Source of the DNA: an uncultured bacterium
Lineage (GTDB): Bacteria > Verrucomicrobiota > Kiritimatiellia > RFP12 > UBA1067
Assembly: GCA_902761035.1 (NCBI GenBank)
Contig: CACWIW010000001.1
Span: 1 to 64,000, forward strand
DNA: 64,000 bases
Reading direction: 5' to 3'
The notes beneath the pieces were generated by a model. It worked only from the letters and a program-made list of their open reading frames with translations, was not told the origin of the DNA and made no database searches. Positions 8,275 through 16,298 of this stretch are shown here, one piece after another. Every line of letters begins with the position of its first letter. Within the stretch, counting starts at the first letter, position 1. A program made the position numbers and the translations under genes.

Positions 8275-8295
8275 ATGGTTAGATTGAAACCATGA
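8275..8295 (+). CDS. Micro-ORF MVRLKP in the leader
   Basis: Six codons after AAAGGAAAACTGCCT. The context GCCTATGG.TA..TTRAAACC is repeated at the next micro-ORF (8347). Possible translated leader; weak evidence. Confidence 0.25.
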   Translation: MVRLKP

Positions 8296-8346
8296 TCACC
8301 ACCCGCCCGCCGCACCGCGACGAGGCGAAATAGCCGACAGGAGCCT

Positions 8347-8406
8347 ATGGCTATTAAAACCGGCTCTGCTCAAAATGTACAACGATCCCCTCGTTCAAAA
8401 ATCTAA
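8347..8406 (+). CDS. Micro-ORF, possible leader peptide
   Basis: 19 codons (MAIKTGSAQNVQRSPRSKI) after ACAGGAGCCT. Its context resembles the micro-ORF at 8275. It lies upstream of the gene at 8507 and may couple leader translation to that gene. Confidence 0.3.
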   Translation: MAIKTGSAQNVQRSPRSKI

Positions 8407-8506
8407 AGTTTCAATCGCCCACTCCGACAACGACCCGACTGCCATCACGAACCCGATTGGACACCCGCACCTAGAGGATGCCAATCGACATCTCAAAGGA
8501 GATGCA

Positions 8507-8686
8507 ATGCAGACGGAAAACATGGTCGGCGATACGAAGATCGCCTCTTTACTGTTCGCCCATGTCGATCCATCGACGGGCAAGTTCACGGACTGGACCT
8601 TCGCCTTAAGTGAATCCAGCCTTTCTGTACCTCGTCCCCTGCACAAGGGAGGAGGCCGTGAAAACGTGGTTACGCTAGAATCCTAA
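8507..8686 (+). CDS. Small protein with DPxTG motif
   Basis: 59 residues. The start at 8507 is placed by CAAAGGAGATGCA; an upstream in-frame ATG at 8375 lacks a ribosome site. The core LLFAHVDPSTGKFTDWTF matches the N-terminal HIDPQTGRLSNVVV of the NYN RNase at 6630, so this may be the detached N-terminal domain of that family or a cognate partner. It is followed by a good terminator and ends the unit. Confidence 0.5.
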   Translation: MQTENMVGDTKIASLLFAHVDPSTGKFTDWTFALSESSLSVPRPLHKGGGRENVVTLES

Positions 8687-8708
8687 AAATACGCACACGC
8701 AAACAAGC

Positions 8709-8750
8709 GGCGCTGATGCCCTCGATGGCATCGGTGTCGTTTTTTGTTTT
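8709..8750 (+). terminator. Rho-independent terminator
   Basis: Stem CGCTGATGCC / GGCATCGGTG with a 6-nt loop, then TCGTTTTTTGTTTT. It closes the 8507 unit. Confidence 0.8.
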
Positions 8751-8767
8751 CCCATCCCGCCATCACT

Positions 8768-8790
8768 CTAAGAGTCCCGCTCCTAAGAGT
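8768..8790 (+). repeat. 23-bp imperfect palindrome, copy 4
   Basis: CTAAGAGTCCCGCTCCTAAG-type variant; loop TCCCG instead of TCTTG. Confidence 0.7.
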
Positions 8791-8802
8791 TCCACCATCC
8801 CT

Positions 8803-8825
8803 ATAAGCGTTCCGCTCCTAAGAGT
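8803..8825 (+). repeat. 23-bp imperfect palindrome, copy 5
   Basis: ATAAGCGTTCCGCTCCTAAG variant. AGCG pairs with CGCT, a compensatory change relative to the AGAG/CTCT stem of the other copies, which argues that the hairpin is selected. Confidence 0.7.
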
Positions 8826-8828
8826 GGC

Positions 8829-8858
8829 TTGACTTGCTAACGGTCAGAAGAGTATAAT
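8829..8858 (+). promoter_or_regulatory. Promoter TTGACT-N18-TATAAT
   Basis: -35 at 8829-8834 and -10 at 8853-8858, starting right after palindrome copy 5 and 36 bp before the gene at 8894. Confidence 0.7.
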
Positions 8859-8893
8859 TCCTACCGCAACGAGAAAAAGCGGAGGCAACAACA

Positions 8894-9229
8894 ATGATGG
8901 AAAACGTTGATACGATGGCGCGGATCGAGCGCGAGGTCGAGAAGCGCATGGAAACCGCCTGCGAGAAGGACGGCTGGGTGGTGTCGGTCGCGATGTACCC
9001 GATCACGGCGGCGTCGCTCTTCATCGAGAAGTTCGCCGAGCAGCCGGTCACGGCGGAGGATGCCGAGGCGGCGATGCAGGGCGCGTTGCAGTTTGCGAAG
9101 GACGAGTTCGGAACCGAGGCATCGGTCGAGCGCGACGACGAGAAAATCCCCCACACCCGCGCCCCGTACCACGTCCGCTTCCACCTGAAGGTTGACGTCA
9201 CCCGCCGCGTCGCAGAACTCGCTGCATGA
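8894..9229 (+). CDS. Hypothetical protein, small soluble
   Basis: 111 residues; start ATG after GCGGAGGCAACAACA. The protein is alpha/beta and charged (IEREVEKRMETACEKDGW, FHLKVDVTRRVAELAA) with no recognised family. It begins a three-gene run with the coiled-coil peptide at 9245 and the surface protein at 9410. Confidence 0.55.
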   Translation: MMENVDTMARIEREVEKRMETACEKDGWVVSVAMYPITAASLFIEKFAEQPVTAEDAEAAMQGALQFAKDEFGTEASVERDDEKIPHTRAPYHVRFHLKVDVTRRVAELAA

Positions 9230-9244
9230 TTTGTGAGGTGGCTT

Positions 9245-9385
9245 ATGGCAATGCCGCAGAGAGACAACTACATCGAGCAGATACACAGGCTGGAAGGCCT
9301 GATCGCCTACGCCGAGGAGCAGAAGGACTGGGAGGAGCTTGAGCGCCTGAAGGATCAGCTCCGAAAGCTGATGGAGAAGATGTGA
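9245..9385 (+). CDS. Small coiled-coil protein
   Basis: 46 residues (MAMPQRDNYIEQIHRLEGLI...LRKLMEKM), after GTGAGGTGGCTT, 15 bp downstream of the previous stop. Heptad-like Leu/Ile spacing across the whole length predicts one amphipathic helix, probably a dimer. Function unknown; codon use matches the neighbouring genes, which supports translation. Confidence 0.5.
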   Translation: MAMPQRDNYIEQIHRLEGLIAYAEEQKDWEELERLKDQLRKLMEKM

Positions 9386-9409
9386 GGGCTGGGGAAGGCA
9401 GCAGTCGAA

Positions 9410-11071
9410 GTGAAGTGCGCCGTCCATAACTGTGTCATGGCGATCCTCATTGCCGCGCTCGTCGCGGCGGGGGCGGGGTTGTCTGCTTCGGCGGACGCGA
9501 CGATCTACCGCGATTGCTTCACGACAGTTGACTACGGAGAGTTCAAGCACGTCGCCTGCTCCGCACCAGGACTTGGCGACATTGACTTCGCCATAGACAG
9601 CTACAAGACCAACCTCTGGCAGGTGACGCTCCATTTCGGAGGCGGGAACGACTCGCGGATAGTCGTCGCGCCGTCCGGCGAACATCGTCTGTCCGACAAC
9701 GTGTTCACGAACACGCTTCCGTATGTCACGGGCACGGCGCAGCCGTTCGTGTTCGAGTTCTACAACTGGTACAAGATTGGGACTTCCGGAAAGACGTGGT
9801 ATGGCTACGTTTCGCTTGGCCTCGATGAAAACGCGCAGTTGCAGATTCTCGAAAGCGCCGTGACGGACTCCCAGGGCGCACTTGTCGTGACCGGCAATGC
9901 GTTCGTGTCAGTTGACTTAAAGGTAGTGGACCACGGCGACTGGCTTGAACTTGCAAAGTCGTGCATCGATTCCAGGACGGCGGGGTGGATCAGAATCCCG
10001 TCCGCGATTGACGGCAAGCCCGTCAAGGCGATAAGCCGGTACGCATTCGCGAACTGCGAGCTGCTCACAAAGATAGTCATCCCCGACGGCATAGAAAGCA
10101 TTGGCGAGTGCGCCTTCATCAACTGCAACGCCATAAACGAGCTTGCCATCCCCGATTCCGTTACGAACGTGGGACGTCAAGCAGTCTGCTATTGTACCGC
10201 TTTGCGCGACCTGACCATAGGGAGCGGACTTGAATCCATCGGCTACACGTCATTCGTTGGAACGGGCATGGAAAACCTGACGATCTCCGTCGGCACGACG
10301 AACATCGAGAGCTATGCATTCGCCGACAACACAAGCCTCCAATCCGTCTCGATTCCCGTGAGCATGAAGCGCATCAAGAACCATGCGTTCGACAGATGCA
10401 CGTCCCTGTCCACCATAGCCGTCCCCTACGCGACCATCGTCGAGGACGGCGCATTCCCGCAGGGCTGCACCATAACGCGCTACGGGCCGTTCTTCTCGAT
10501 GTTCGGCAACATGCCAGATCCCGACGAGGACACAAAGGCCGCGTTCATGCGCACGCTCGACTGGCACGACTATTCCGGCAAATGCGAACTGAGAATCGCG
10601 GACGCGAAGGAGTACGATTCAGGCGATACGTCCGAATCTACATCCCCCCTAGCCTGTGCGCATCTCGGCATCTCGCCAATCGGGATCGACTACAGGGACG
10701 GGACGGACGTCATGACCGCCTACTACCGGATGCCGACCGTCGAGTTCGTCGGGATCGACCCCGCAAACCGCACCATCACGGGACGCGTCATCCCCGCCGA
10801 GGGGACGCAGATCATCTCCGCGCCGCTCAAACGCGCATTCGGCTTCTACAGGATCTGGCAGGACTATGACGGGGTGATGCGCAACGGCGACGACTGGGGA
10901 ACTTGGCTTGAGCAGGGCATAAACGGCTTCTCGTTCGATTCGTCGAACTACATCACCTCCAATGGGCTCTTCCGCATTACTTACTCCGTTGACGTGCTGG
11001 AGGAGAAGGCTCCGCAGCCAGCGCATCTGTTCCGCATCCAGTTGAAAGACCGCAAGGCCGGATTGTGGTAA
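9410..11071 (+). CDS. Exported BspA-type leucine-rich repeat surface protein
   Basis: 553 residues from a GTG start (GGGGAAGG upstream). Signal peptide MAILIAALVAAGAGLSASA at about residues 10-28. Residues ~180-350 contain at least six LRR_5 (BspA/TpLRR) repeats of the pattern AFANCELLTKIVIPDGIESI, with conserved I..YAF and L..V.IP positions. The remainder is beta-rich with several Cys and acidic stretches (GNMPDPDEDTK). BspA-like proteins sit at the cell surface and bind host or microbial ligands. This one has no PEP-CTERM or other anchor at its C-terminus, so it may be released or held by its N-terminus. Domain call sure; ligand unknown. Confidence 0.8.
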   Translation: MKCAVHNCVMAILIAALVAAGAGLSASADATIYRDCFTTVDYGEFKHVACSAPGLGDIDFAIDSYKTNLWQVTLHFGGGNDSRIVVAPSGEHRLSDNVFTNTLPYVTGTAQPFVFEFYNWYKIGTSGKTWYGYVSLGLDENAQLQILESAVTDSQGALVVTGNAFVSVDLKVVDHGDWLELAKSCIDSRTAGWIRIPSAIDGKPVKAISRYAFANCELLTKIVIPDGIESIGECAFINCNAINELAIPDSVTNVGRQAVCYCTALRDLTIGSGLESIGYTSFVGTGMENLTISVGTTNIESYAFADNTSLQSVSIPVSMKRIKNHAFDRCTSLSTIAVPYATIVEDGAFPQGCTITRYGPFFSMFGNMPDPDEDTKAAFMRTLDWHDYSGKCELRIADAKEYDSGDTSESTSPLACAHLGISPIGIDYRDGTDVMTAYYRMPTVEFVGIDPANRTITGRVIPAEGTQIISAPLKRAFGFYRIWQDYDGVMRNGDDWGTWLEQGINGFSFDSSNYITSNGLFRITYSVDVLEEKAPQPAHLFRIQLKDRKAGLW

Positions 11072-11227
11072 AGTTGCCCTTGCCCGTAAAAGCCCGATTC
11101 CCGCCCGCGTGGCGCGTTCTGTGCCTCCGTGCGGCCACCCGCCGCCCTGCGGCGTGAAAGCCCGCACAGGGGCGAATTTCGCGGGCTGTGGCAATGCCCC
11201 GCGCCAGCCCCTCCTACCCACACCCAC

Positions 11228-11250
11228 CTACGAGTCTTGCTCATAAGCAC
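11228..11250 (+). repeat. 23-bp imperfect palindrome, copy 6
   Basis: CTACGAGTCTTGCTCATAAG variant just upstream of the integrase promoter. It is the last copy seen in the window. Confidence 0.65.
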
Positions 11251-11269
11251 CCCACCCCATTTCTACCCC

Positions 11270-11297
11270 TTGCCAATCTTGCCACATGGGGTATGCT
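11270..11297 (+). promoter_or_regulatory. Promoter of the tyrosine recombinase gene
   Basis: TTGCCA at 11270-11275, 16-bp spacer, TATGCT at 11292-11297, 35 bp before the start codon. Confidence 0.5.
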
Positions 11298-11332
11298 TTC
11301 CTTTCCACAAATCAAAGGAAAGGAGGCCTTAA

Positions 11333-12718
11333 ATGGCACGAGAAAAAGGCAGGGGCAACCTGCAAAAAGAGAAAAGCGGACGCTACACGCTCCGCGTAGG
11401 TATCAACGGACGGCGCTTGAGCCGATCCACGGGCACAACCGACCGCGAACGCGCCGAGAAGGTACTGGAGCGGTTCCTTGCCCCCCTGGGGCTGGGCGCG
11501 ACGCGCCTCCCGTTGGCGGAAGCCTGGCACCACTACGAGATGTCGCCGAACCGGCGCGACATCGCCCAGGTGACGCTCGACTCGAAGCGCAACGTGTGGA
11601 TGGCGTTCGCAAGGTGGATGGAGAAATACCACATCGAGATCGGCCACCTCGCCGAAGTGACCGAAGAGGCCGTATCGGAATACCTCGCGCAGCTCCGATG
11701 CCGCCACGCCGCCACCACATACAATAACCACGTCTGCGCACTCCGCGAGGTGTTCCGCCTCCTTGCCGATAAGGCAGGCGTAGCGCACGACCCCTGGGCG
11801 GGTGTGTGCCTTCGCGCCGACGATTCGGTAAGCCGACGCGAACTCGCCATCGATGAGGTGGAGCGCCTGTACGCCGCCGCGTCGAAGGCCGGCGCGGAGT
11901 GGAAGCTCCTCTTCATGACCGGCATCTACACGGGACTCCGCCTCGGCGACTGCTGCCGCCTCACATGGGAGAACGTCAACCTCGAACGTCAGGTGATTCA
12001 GGTCATCCCTGAAAAGACGAAGAAACACGCCCACGGCCGCCCCGTGACCATCCCAATCCATCCACAGCTCCTTGCAGTGTTGCTGGAGGCAAAAGGGAAA
12101 GGTGAAGATTCGGTAGGGCGAGCGTCCACGCGAGCCGAAACGGAATGCCCGTGCTCCGACGTGGCCTTAACTGGGAACGCCGCCGTCCCGGCGGCGACCT
12201 CCTACATCAACCCCACCATCGCCAACCTCTACCTGAACGAAAACTGGCGACTCGACGCCGGCCTCACGCGCATCTTCAAGGCCGCGAACATCACGATGAG
12301 CGTCCGCATGGACGGACGCTCCCGCAAAAGCGTGGTCGCGTCGTTCCACAGCCTGCGGCACACCTTCGTGTCGTTGTCGGCCAACGCCGGCGTGCCGCTG
12401 CCCGTCGTGCAGTCCATCGTCGGCCATTGCTCAACTGCCATGACCCGCCACTACTACCACGAGAACGAGGATGTACTTCGCAAGGCCGTATCGGCGATCC
12501 CCGTGATCGGTAGGGCGGTCGCCCCGCGACCGCCATCCCCCGATGCGGCCTTGGTGGGGCGAGCCGTCCCCGGCGAGCCGCGAGCCGCAACGGAATCGCC
12601 CACGCCACCCACTCCCATCCCCACCCGCCTCCGCCGGTTGTCCAACCTCCTCAAACAAGGCTTAATCTCCAACGAGGAATTCACCGCCCAGCGCACACGC
12701 ATCCTGAACGAACTCTAG
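11333..12718 (+). CDS. Tyrosine recombinase (phage-type integrase) 1
   Basis: 461 residues; ATG after AAAGGAAAGGAGG. An N-terminal AP2/SAM-like arm domain is followed by the catalytic domain: TGLRLGDCC (Arg203), EKTKK (Lys228), HSLRHTF (His339, Arg342), GHCSTAMTRHYYH (His365; nucleophile Tyr374 or Tyr375). The C-terminus (~residues 430-461, RLRRLSNLLKQGLISNEEF) is SHOCT-like. Residues ~258-290 and ~392-425 are encoded by dispersed palindromic repeats inserted in frame (RAVPGEPRAAT, LTGNAAVPAATS); the first lies between catalytic residues and the second in a linker. It is a paralogue of the recombinase at 32760. It sits between the palindrome-bounded cassettes and the first VVGY module, so it may act on either. 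Enzyme class sure; target site unknown. Confidence 0.88.
   Translation: MAREKGRGNLQKEKSGRYTLRVGINGRRLSRSTGTTDRERAEKVLERFLAPLGLGATRLPLAEAWHHYEMSPNRRDIAQVTLDSKRNVWMAFARWMEKYHIEIGHLAEVTEEAVSEYLAQLRCRHAATTYNNHVCALREVFRLLADKAGVAHDPWAGVCLRADDSVSRRELAIDEVERLYAAASKAGAEWKLLFMTGIYTGLRLGDCCRLTWENVNLERQVIQVIPEKTKKHAHGRPVTIPIHPQLLAVLLEAKGKGEDSVGRASTRAETECPCSDVALTGNAAVPAATSYINPTIANLYLNENWRLDAGLTRIFKAANITMSVRMDGRSRKSVVASFHSLRHTFVSLSANAGVPLPVVQSIVGHCSTAMTRHYYHENEDVLRKAVSAIPVIGRAVAPRPPSPDAALVGRAVPGEPRAATESPTPPTPIPTRLRRLSNLLKQGLISNEEFTAQRTRILNEL
12112..12199 (+). repeat. In-frame palindromic repeats inside recombinase 1
   Basis: 12112-12138 holds GGTAGGGCGAGCGTCCACG, also seen at 17881 inside the module-2 membrane protein. 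12168-12199 holds AACTGGGAACGCCGCCGTCC, also seen near 26265 in module 4. Both keep the reading frame open. Confidence 0.7.
12509..12592 (+). repeat. In-frame palindromic repeats in the recombinase 1 tail
   Basis: 12509-12535 is a GGGCGGTCGC/GCGACCGCC palindrome (also at 18082). 12544-12592 matches the intergenic repeat with the nonamer CGGCTCGCC found five times at 46.1-47.6 kb. Confidence 0.7.
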
Positions 12719-12780
12719 CCACGAAAACACATAGCTGATCCGCCACAGCCATTCCTGCGAGAGGCGCACTCCCGCTTCAC

Positions 12781-13650
12781 ATGACTGCACGGCTTCTGCA
12801 CCGTCCCGATGCAGACCGTCGCGGTTTTGCAGCGTGTTTTCACACCTCTTCCGTTGTGGGCTATCAGGAGATTGAAACTGACTATGATGTGGCGGGGACG
12901 CCGACTCATGCCAAGAACCCGATGCGTGGTTTTACGTTTGTGCCGGTGAGCGGCGCGGCGGTGTACGCGCTCGGCGATGTCAAGCCCACAAACTTCAACG
13001 CTGTTGACGGTGAGTACCTCTATCAGCTCGCCCCTGCTTCGGCGCGTCCGGCTGATGGTCAGTACATCTACCTCGACCTTGCCAACGCCAAGATTGCCTT
13101 GGATACGGAAGATGACGAAGAGGCTGGCGCACTCGTCGGTTGGTGGCTGAATGCTGTTACCGGCGATGACGAGGATCGTTGCGACACGGCGACGTTCGCC
13201 GTTGGTTCAGCATTCCTTGGCGACTTCTCTCAGGCAGCCAATGTCAGTTTCACCTGCGCAGGTGCCGTTCCCTCCACCAACATCAACGTCAACATCTCCG
13301 GCAAGGTCTATCCGATGTTTGCTAACCCCATCCCGAAGCAGATCACCTTCGGCGATGTGACGATTGGAAACATGATGGCTGTTGATGGTGAGTTCTTCTA
13401 CCAGCTCCAGCCAACAAACGCTCGTCCGGCTGATGGTCAGTATATCTATCTTGACCTTGCGAATGCCAAGATTGCCTTGGATACGGAAGATGACGAAGAG
13501 GCTGGCGCACTCGTTGGCTGGTGGCTGAATGCCGTTACTGGCGATGACGAGGATCGTTGCGACACGCTCCCGATCAAGGCTGGCGAGGCGTTCATCGGCA
13601 GCATGGGTGGTAACGCCAATGTCGTGGTGAGCTTCCCCAGGGGAATATGA
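12781..13650 (+). CDS. Module 1 gene 1: VVGY two-domain protein lacking a signal peptide
   Basis: 289 residues as an open frame. From TSSVVGYQEI (residue ~24) it consists of two near-identical domains of about 115 residues; ARPADGQYIYLDLANAKIAL and WWLNAVTGDDEDRCDT occur in both. In the complete homologue at 20986 the VVGY motif follows a cleaved signal peptide, but here it follows MTARLLHRPDADRRGF, which is not hydrophobic, and the ATG has no Shine-Dalgarno. The stretch before VVGY closely matches the stretch before module 4 at nucleotide level. As it stands the product would stay in the cytoplasm or not be made; I read it as a silent or broken copy. Function of the family unknown; presumably an envelope or surface protein. 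Confidence 0.6.
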   Translation: MTARLLHRPDADRRGFAACFHTSSVVGYQEIETDYDVAGTPTHAKNPMRGFTFVPVSGAAVYALGDVKPTNFNAVDGEYLYQLAPASARPADGQYIYLDLANAKIALDTEDDEEAGALVGWWLNAVTGDDEDRCDTATFAVGSAFLGDFSQAANVSFTCAGAVPSTNINVNISGKVYPMFANPIPKQITFGDVTIGNMMAVDGEFFYQLQPTNARPADGQYIYLDLANAKIALDTEDDEEAGALVGWWLNAVTGDDEDRCDTLPIKAGEAFIGSMGGNANVVVSFPRGI

Positions 13651-13693
13651 TTTCGTGTGTTGGACATTCTGACGCACGATAAAAAAAAGGAAA

Positions 13694-14314
13694 ATGAAAA
13701 TGAAAAAACTCATATTGGTATTAGCCGCTGCCGCTGGCATCGGCATGGCAAATGCAGCAGCCGTCACATGGGCGGCCGGTAAGCTCTACGGGCCGACCGG
13801 TGCCGATGACGGTTCGATGGGTAGTACGTTGATCACCAAGACGGACGGTGCCTGGACGGTGACGCTTCAGGTCTTCGCCGACGCGGCTGGCAACACTCTG
13901 CTCCAGTCCGACTCCTTCTCGTTCAACGTGGCGAGCGGGACGGCTACATACGCCAACAGCAAGAAGAGTGCGCTCAATGGTACTGTCGCGACCGACCTTA
14001 CCTATGGTGCTAAGGCAGCAAACGCAAACTTCTCTGGGCTGGCAGATGAGACGGGCTACTACTACAAGCTGCTCGTTCACGGCGAGACGGACACCTACAC
14101 GGCAGACAAGGAATCCGCGATCACGGCGTTCACTACCGCATCTGCTGGTGGTGTCGCCGCCATCAACTCCAACGCTGGCTCGAAGCTGGGTACGGCTTGG
14201 ACCGGCGGTGCGTGGACAACGACGCCTACGAGCAGCGGCGTTCCTGAGCCGACCTCCGGCCTCCTGCTCCTCGTGGGCGCTGGAATGCTCGCGCTTCGCC
14301 GTAAGCAGAAGTAA
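13694..14314 (+). CDS. Module 1 gene 2: PEP-CTERM secreted protein
   Basis: 206 residues, starting MKMKKLILVLAAAAGIGMANA (signal peptide) after AAAAAGGAAA. The C-terminus is VPEPTSGLLLLVGAG...ALRRKQK, the canonical PEP-CTERM sorting signal: PEP motif, hydrophobic helix and basic tail. It should be exported by Sec, then recognised and processed by an exosortase of the EpsH/XrtA type, which is not in this window. The body (VTWAAGKLYGPTGAD...) has the VxW start common to these proteins and is Ser/Thr/Gly-rich. It lies 43 bp after the VVGY gene and is followed by the conserved hairpin at 14360. Confidence 0.82.
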   Translation: MKMKKLILVLAAAAGIGMANAAAVTWAAGKLYGPTGADDGSMGSTLITKTDGAWTVTLQVFADAAGNTLLQSDSFSFNVASGTATYANSKKSALNGTVATDLTYGAKAANANFSGLADETGYYYKLLVHGETDTYTADKESAITAFTTASAGGVAAINSNAGSKLGTAWTGGAWTTTPTSSGVPEPTSGLLLLVGAGMLALRRKQK

Positions 14315-14359
14315 GGTCAGTGCTTAGTGACTAGTCACGAAGCATGAAACAGAACGAAG

Positions 14360-14390
14360 GCCCGTCCGCGTGTGCGGGCGGGCTTTCAAT
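14360..14390 (+). terminator. Conserved inter-gene hairpin, module 1
   Basis: GCCCGTCCGC-gtgt-GCGGGCGGGC then TTTCAATTTT. The same 24-nt palindrome, with the same G-U pair, lies at the matching place in all four modules. It acts as terminator or attenuator between genes 2 and 3. Confidence 0.75.
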
Positions 14391-14401
14391 TTTCCAATGA
14401 A

Positions 14402-15418
14402 ATGACATTCACGATTACATACCGTGCCAAGGACGGCGCATTGCGCGAGGAGGCCGTTGAGGCGGCGAACCGCGCCGAGTGCGTGGCGGAATGCCGCAAG
14501 CGCGGAATTGCGCCCACGAAGATTGCAGAGGGAGGGCGTGTATCCGCGCGAGCCGCAGGAGCAGGCGGAAACAGCAAGCGTACGACAGCAAGTTGGGCGG
14601 TTGCCGCCGTGGTGGCCGTGGTCGCTGTTGCGGGCGGCGTGTGGTGGTGGATGGGGCGCGAGGAACCGCAGCCTGCGCCTGCCGAGAAACCGGCGAAGGC
14701 AAAGGAGGAGAAGCCCAAGCCGCAGCCGCCCGCCCCGCCACCGGCACCTGCGCCGCCGGTGGCGGAAAAGCCGGCGAAGAAGAAGGATTTTGTGTTCACA
14801 AACAAGGTCGGGCGGATCGTGCGCGACGACAAGGTGACCGAGGACGAGAACGGGAATCTGTGGTTCATGGGTTCGCCCGTGCCGACCGTCTGCGCGGGCG
14901 ACGGATGGCTCAACGGCAGGAAGCTCGGAACGCCGGAGCATTTCAAGCACCCGTCCGAGAACTACTGGGCGCAGATGGTGCTGTCCGACCTCGGCGGCGC
15001 GTCCTCCGCGCCGTCAGAGCTGCCGAAGGGACTTGTCAGGGATATGTACGCGCAGCTGCGCACACCCGTAGAGATCGACAAGGACGACCCGCCGGACGTG
15101 GTGCAGCTCAAGAAGGACATGATCGACCTCAAGGCGGAGCTTGCCGCGCGCGTCGATGCCGGCGAGAAGCTGGAGGACATCATGGTGCAGCTACAGAAGG
15201 ACATCAACTACTACGCGAGCATGAGGGAGGGCTACCGGGACGGCCTCCGCATCCTGCAAAGGGAGGACGCGACCGCGCAGGAGATAAAGGACTACATCGA
15301 CGCCGCCAACAAGATCCTTGAGCAGAACGGCGTCAAGAAGCTCAACGTCCCGATCCGCATCAAGCAGAAGCTGCTCAAGCACAACCTTACGATTGACGAT
15401 GGAGGAGAGAAGAAATGA
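14402..15418 (+). CDS. Module 1 gene 3: single-pass membrane protein with GspF-N-like domain
   Basis: 338 residues from ATG 14402. Residues 1-45 (MTFTITYRAKDGALREEAVE...RGIAPTKIAEGG) resemble the N-terminal repeat of type II secretion GspF proteins: Y.AKD..G, A..A.C...C...GI.P..I. Residues 64-84 form one transmembrane helix ending GGVWWWM. A Pro/Lys/Ala-rich spacer follows (PAEKPAKAKEEKPKPQPP, TonB/TolA-like), then an extracytoplasmic region ending in long helices (QLKKDMIDLKAELAARVD, DATAQEIKDYIDAANKIL). The N-terminus is predicted cytoplasmic. The gene overlaps gene 4 by ATGA. The start has only a weak RBS, so expression may depend on read-through of the hairpin. Role inferred: linking an inner-membrane process to an envelope partner, probably the coupled gene 4 product. 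Confidence 0.65.
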   Translation: MTFTITYRAKDGALREEAVEAANRAECVAECRKRGIAPTKIAEGGRVSARAAGAGGNSKRTTASWAVAAVVAVVAVAGGVWWWMGREEPQPAPAEKPAKAKEEKPKPQPPAPPPAPAPPVAEKPAKKKDFVFTNKVGRIVRDDKVTEDENGNLWFMGSPVPTVCAGDGWLNGRKLGTPEHFKHPSENYWAQMVLSDLGGASSAPSELPKGLVRDMYAQLRTPVEIDKDDPPDVVQLKKDMIDLKAELAARVDAGEKLEDIMVQLQKDINYYASMREGYRDGLRILQREDATAQEIKDYIDAANKILEQNGVKKLNVPIRIKQKLLKHNLTIDDGGEKK

Positions 15419-16230
15419 AGAAAGCAGTAACCGTGTTCGCCATTGCGGCGGCGGCAGTCGCATTTTCCGCCGTGTCCGACCCCACGCAGGGCGGCAAGTA
15501 TTCCACCAACGCGGCGGAGAGGGTGCGGCAGAAGCTCAGGGAGAAGTCCTTTGAGCAGCGCATCTACGAGCACACGGGCGGTAGGGTGGCGAACCTGAAG
15601 AGCGGCAAGGGCCGCATCGTCGTCGTCAACGCCCAGAAGCTGGTGGATCAGAAGAAGGTCGCTGAATTCGTGGGCGGGATGTCGATCTTCCACGGGCTGC
15701 GCATCGAGGCGGTCGAGGGACAGGGCGCGACCCTGGCGACGGCGGACGCGCGGAAGAAGGAGCTTGGCGCGAACGCGGTGATCTTCGTCGTGCAGGACGG
15801 CGATCTCCCGTCCTCGCTCGTCGCGTATGATTCGGGATGGGCGATTGTGAACGCGGGCAAGCTGGGCGACGCCCCGGCGGTGATTCTCGGCATGAGGCTC
15901 CACAAGGCGATATACAGGGCGTTTGCGCTCCTGTGCGGCGGCGCGGACACGCCGTTCGCCGACACGATCATGTCGCCGGCGGATTCGCCGGAGGCGCTGG
16001 ACGCGCTAAAACTGCCCAACAAGCCCGTCCCCATGTGGATTGGGGTGATTCAGGAACACATGAAGCGGCTGGGGATGGAGCCGATGAAGGTAACGACTTA
16101 CCGCAAGGCGTGCGAAGAGGGCTGGGCACCTCCGCCCGCGAACGACGTGCAGAAAGCCGTGTGGGACCAAGTGCGGCAGATGCCCTCCAAACCCCTGAAG
16201 ATCGAGTTCGACCCGAAACAGGGGAAGTAA
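15415..16230 (+). CDS. Module 1 gene 4: secreted protein with GWAPPP...KIEFDP C-terminus
   Basis: 271 residues; signal peptide ~1-21 (AVTVFAIAAAAVAFSAVSD). The start overlaps the gene 3 stop (ATGA). The core IVVVNAQKLVDQKKVAEFV, the line SGWAIVNAGKL and the segment RLHKAIYRAFALLCGG are shared with the other three paralogues. The C-terminus EEGWAPPPANDVQKAVWDQV...KIEFDPKQGK is the most conserved part of the family. The order of strands and the position of R..K....A....GG recall archaemetzincin-like proteases, but no HExxH exists, so a catalytic role is unlikely. Probably a periplasmic partner of the gene 3 membrane protein. Confidence 0.65.
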   Translation: MKKAVTVFAIAAAAVAFSAVSDPTQGGKYSTNAAERVRQKLREKSFEQRIYEHTGGRVANLKSGKGRIVVVNAQKLVDQKKVAEFVGGMSIFHGLRIEAVEGQGATLATADARKKELGANAVIFVVQDGDLPSSLVAYDSGWAIVNAGKLGDAPAVILGMRLHKAIYRAFALLCGGADTPFADTIMSPADSPEALDALKLPNKPVPMWIGVIQEHMKRLGMEPMKVTTYRKACEEGWAPPPANDVQKAVWDQVRQMPSKPLKIEFDPKQGK

Positions 16231-16250
16231 GCACACCCCATAGATGCCAA

Positions 16251-16284
16251 GAAGCCGCGCCCAATCAAGCGCGGCTTCTTTAGC
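16251..16284. terminator. Bidirectional terminator between modules 1 and 2
   Basis: GAAGCCGCGC / GCGCGGCTTC stem with an 8-nt loop, T-rich on the plus side, between the convergent stops at 16230 and 16299. Confidence 0.75.
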
Positions 16285-16298
16285 ATTTATGAATCGGA

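Noticed and set aside
3875-11250. Classical integron with attC sites
   Set aside because: The repeats are 23 bp and lack attC core sites, and the recombinase is of phage type without the IntI-specific patch; only the layout is similar.
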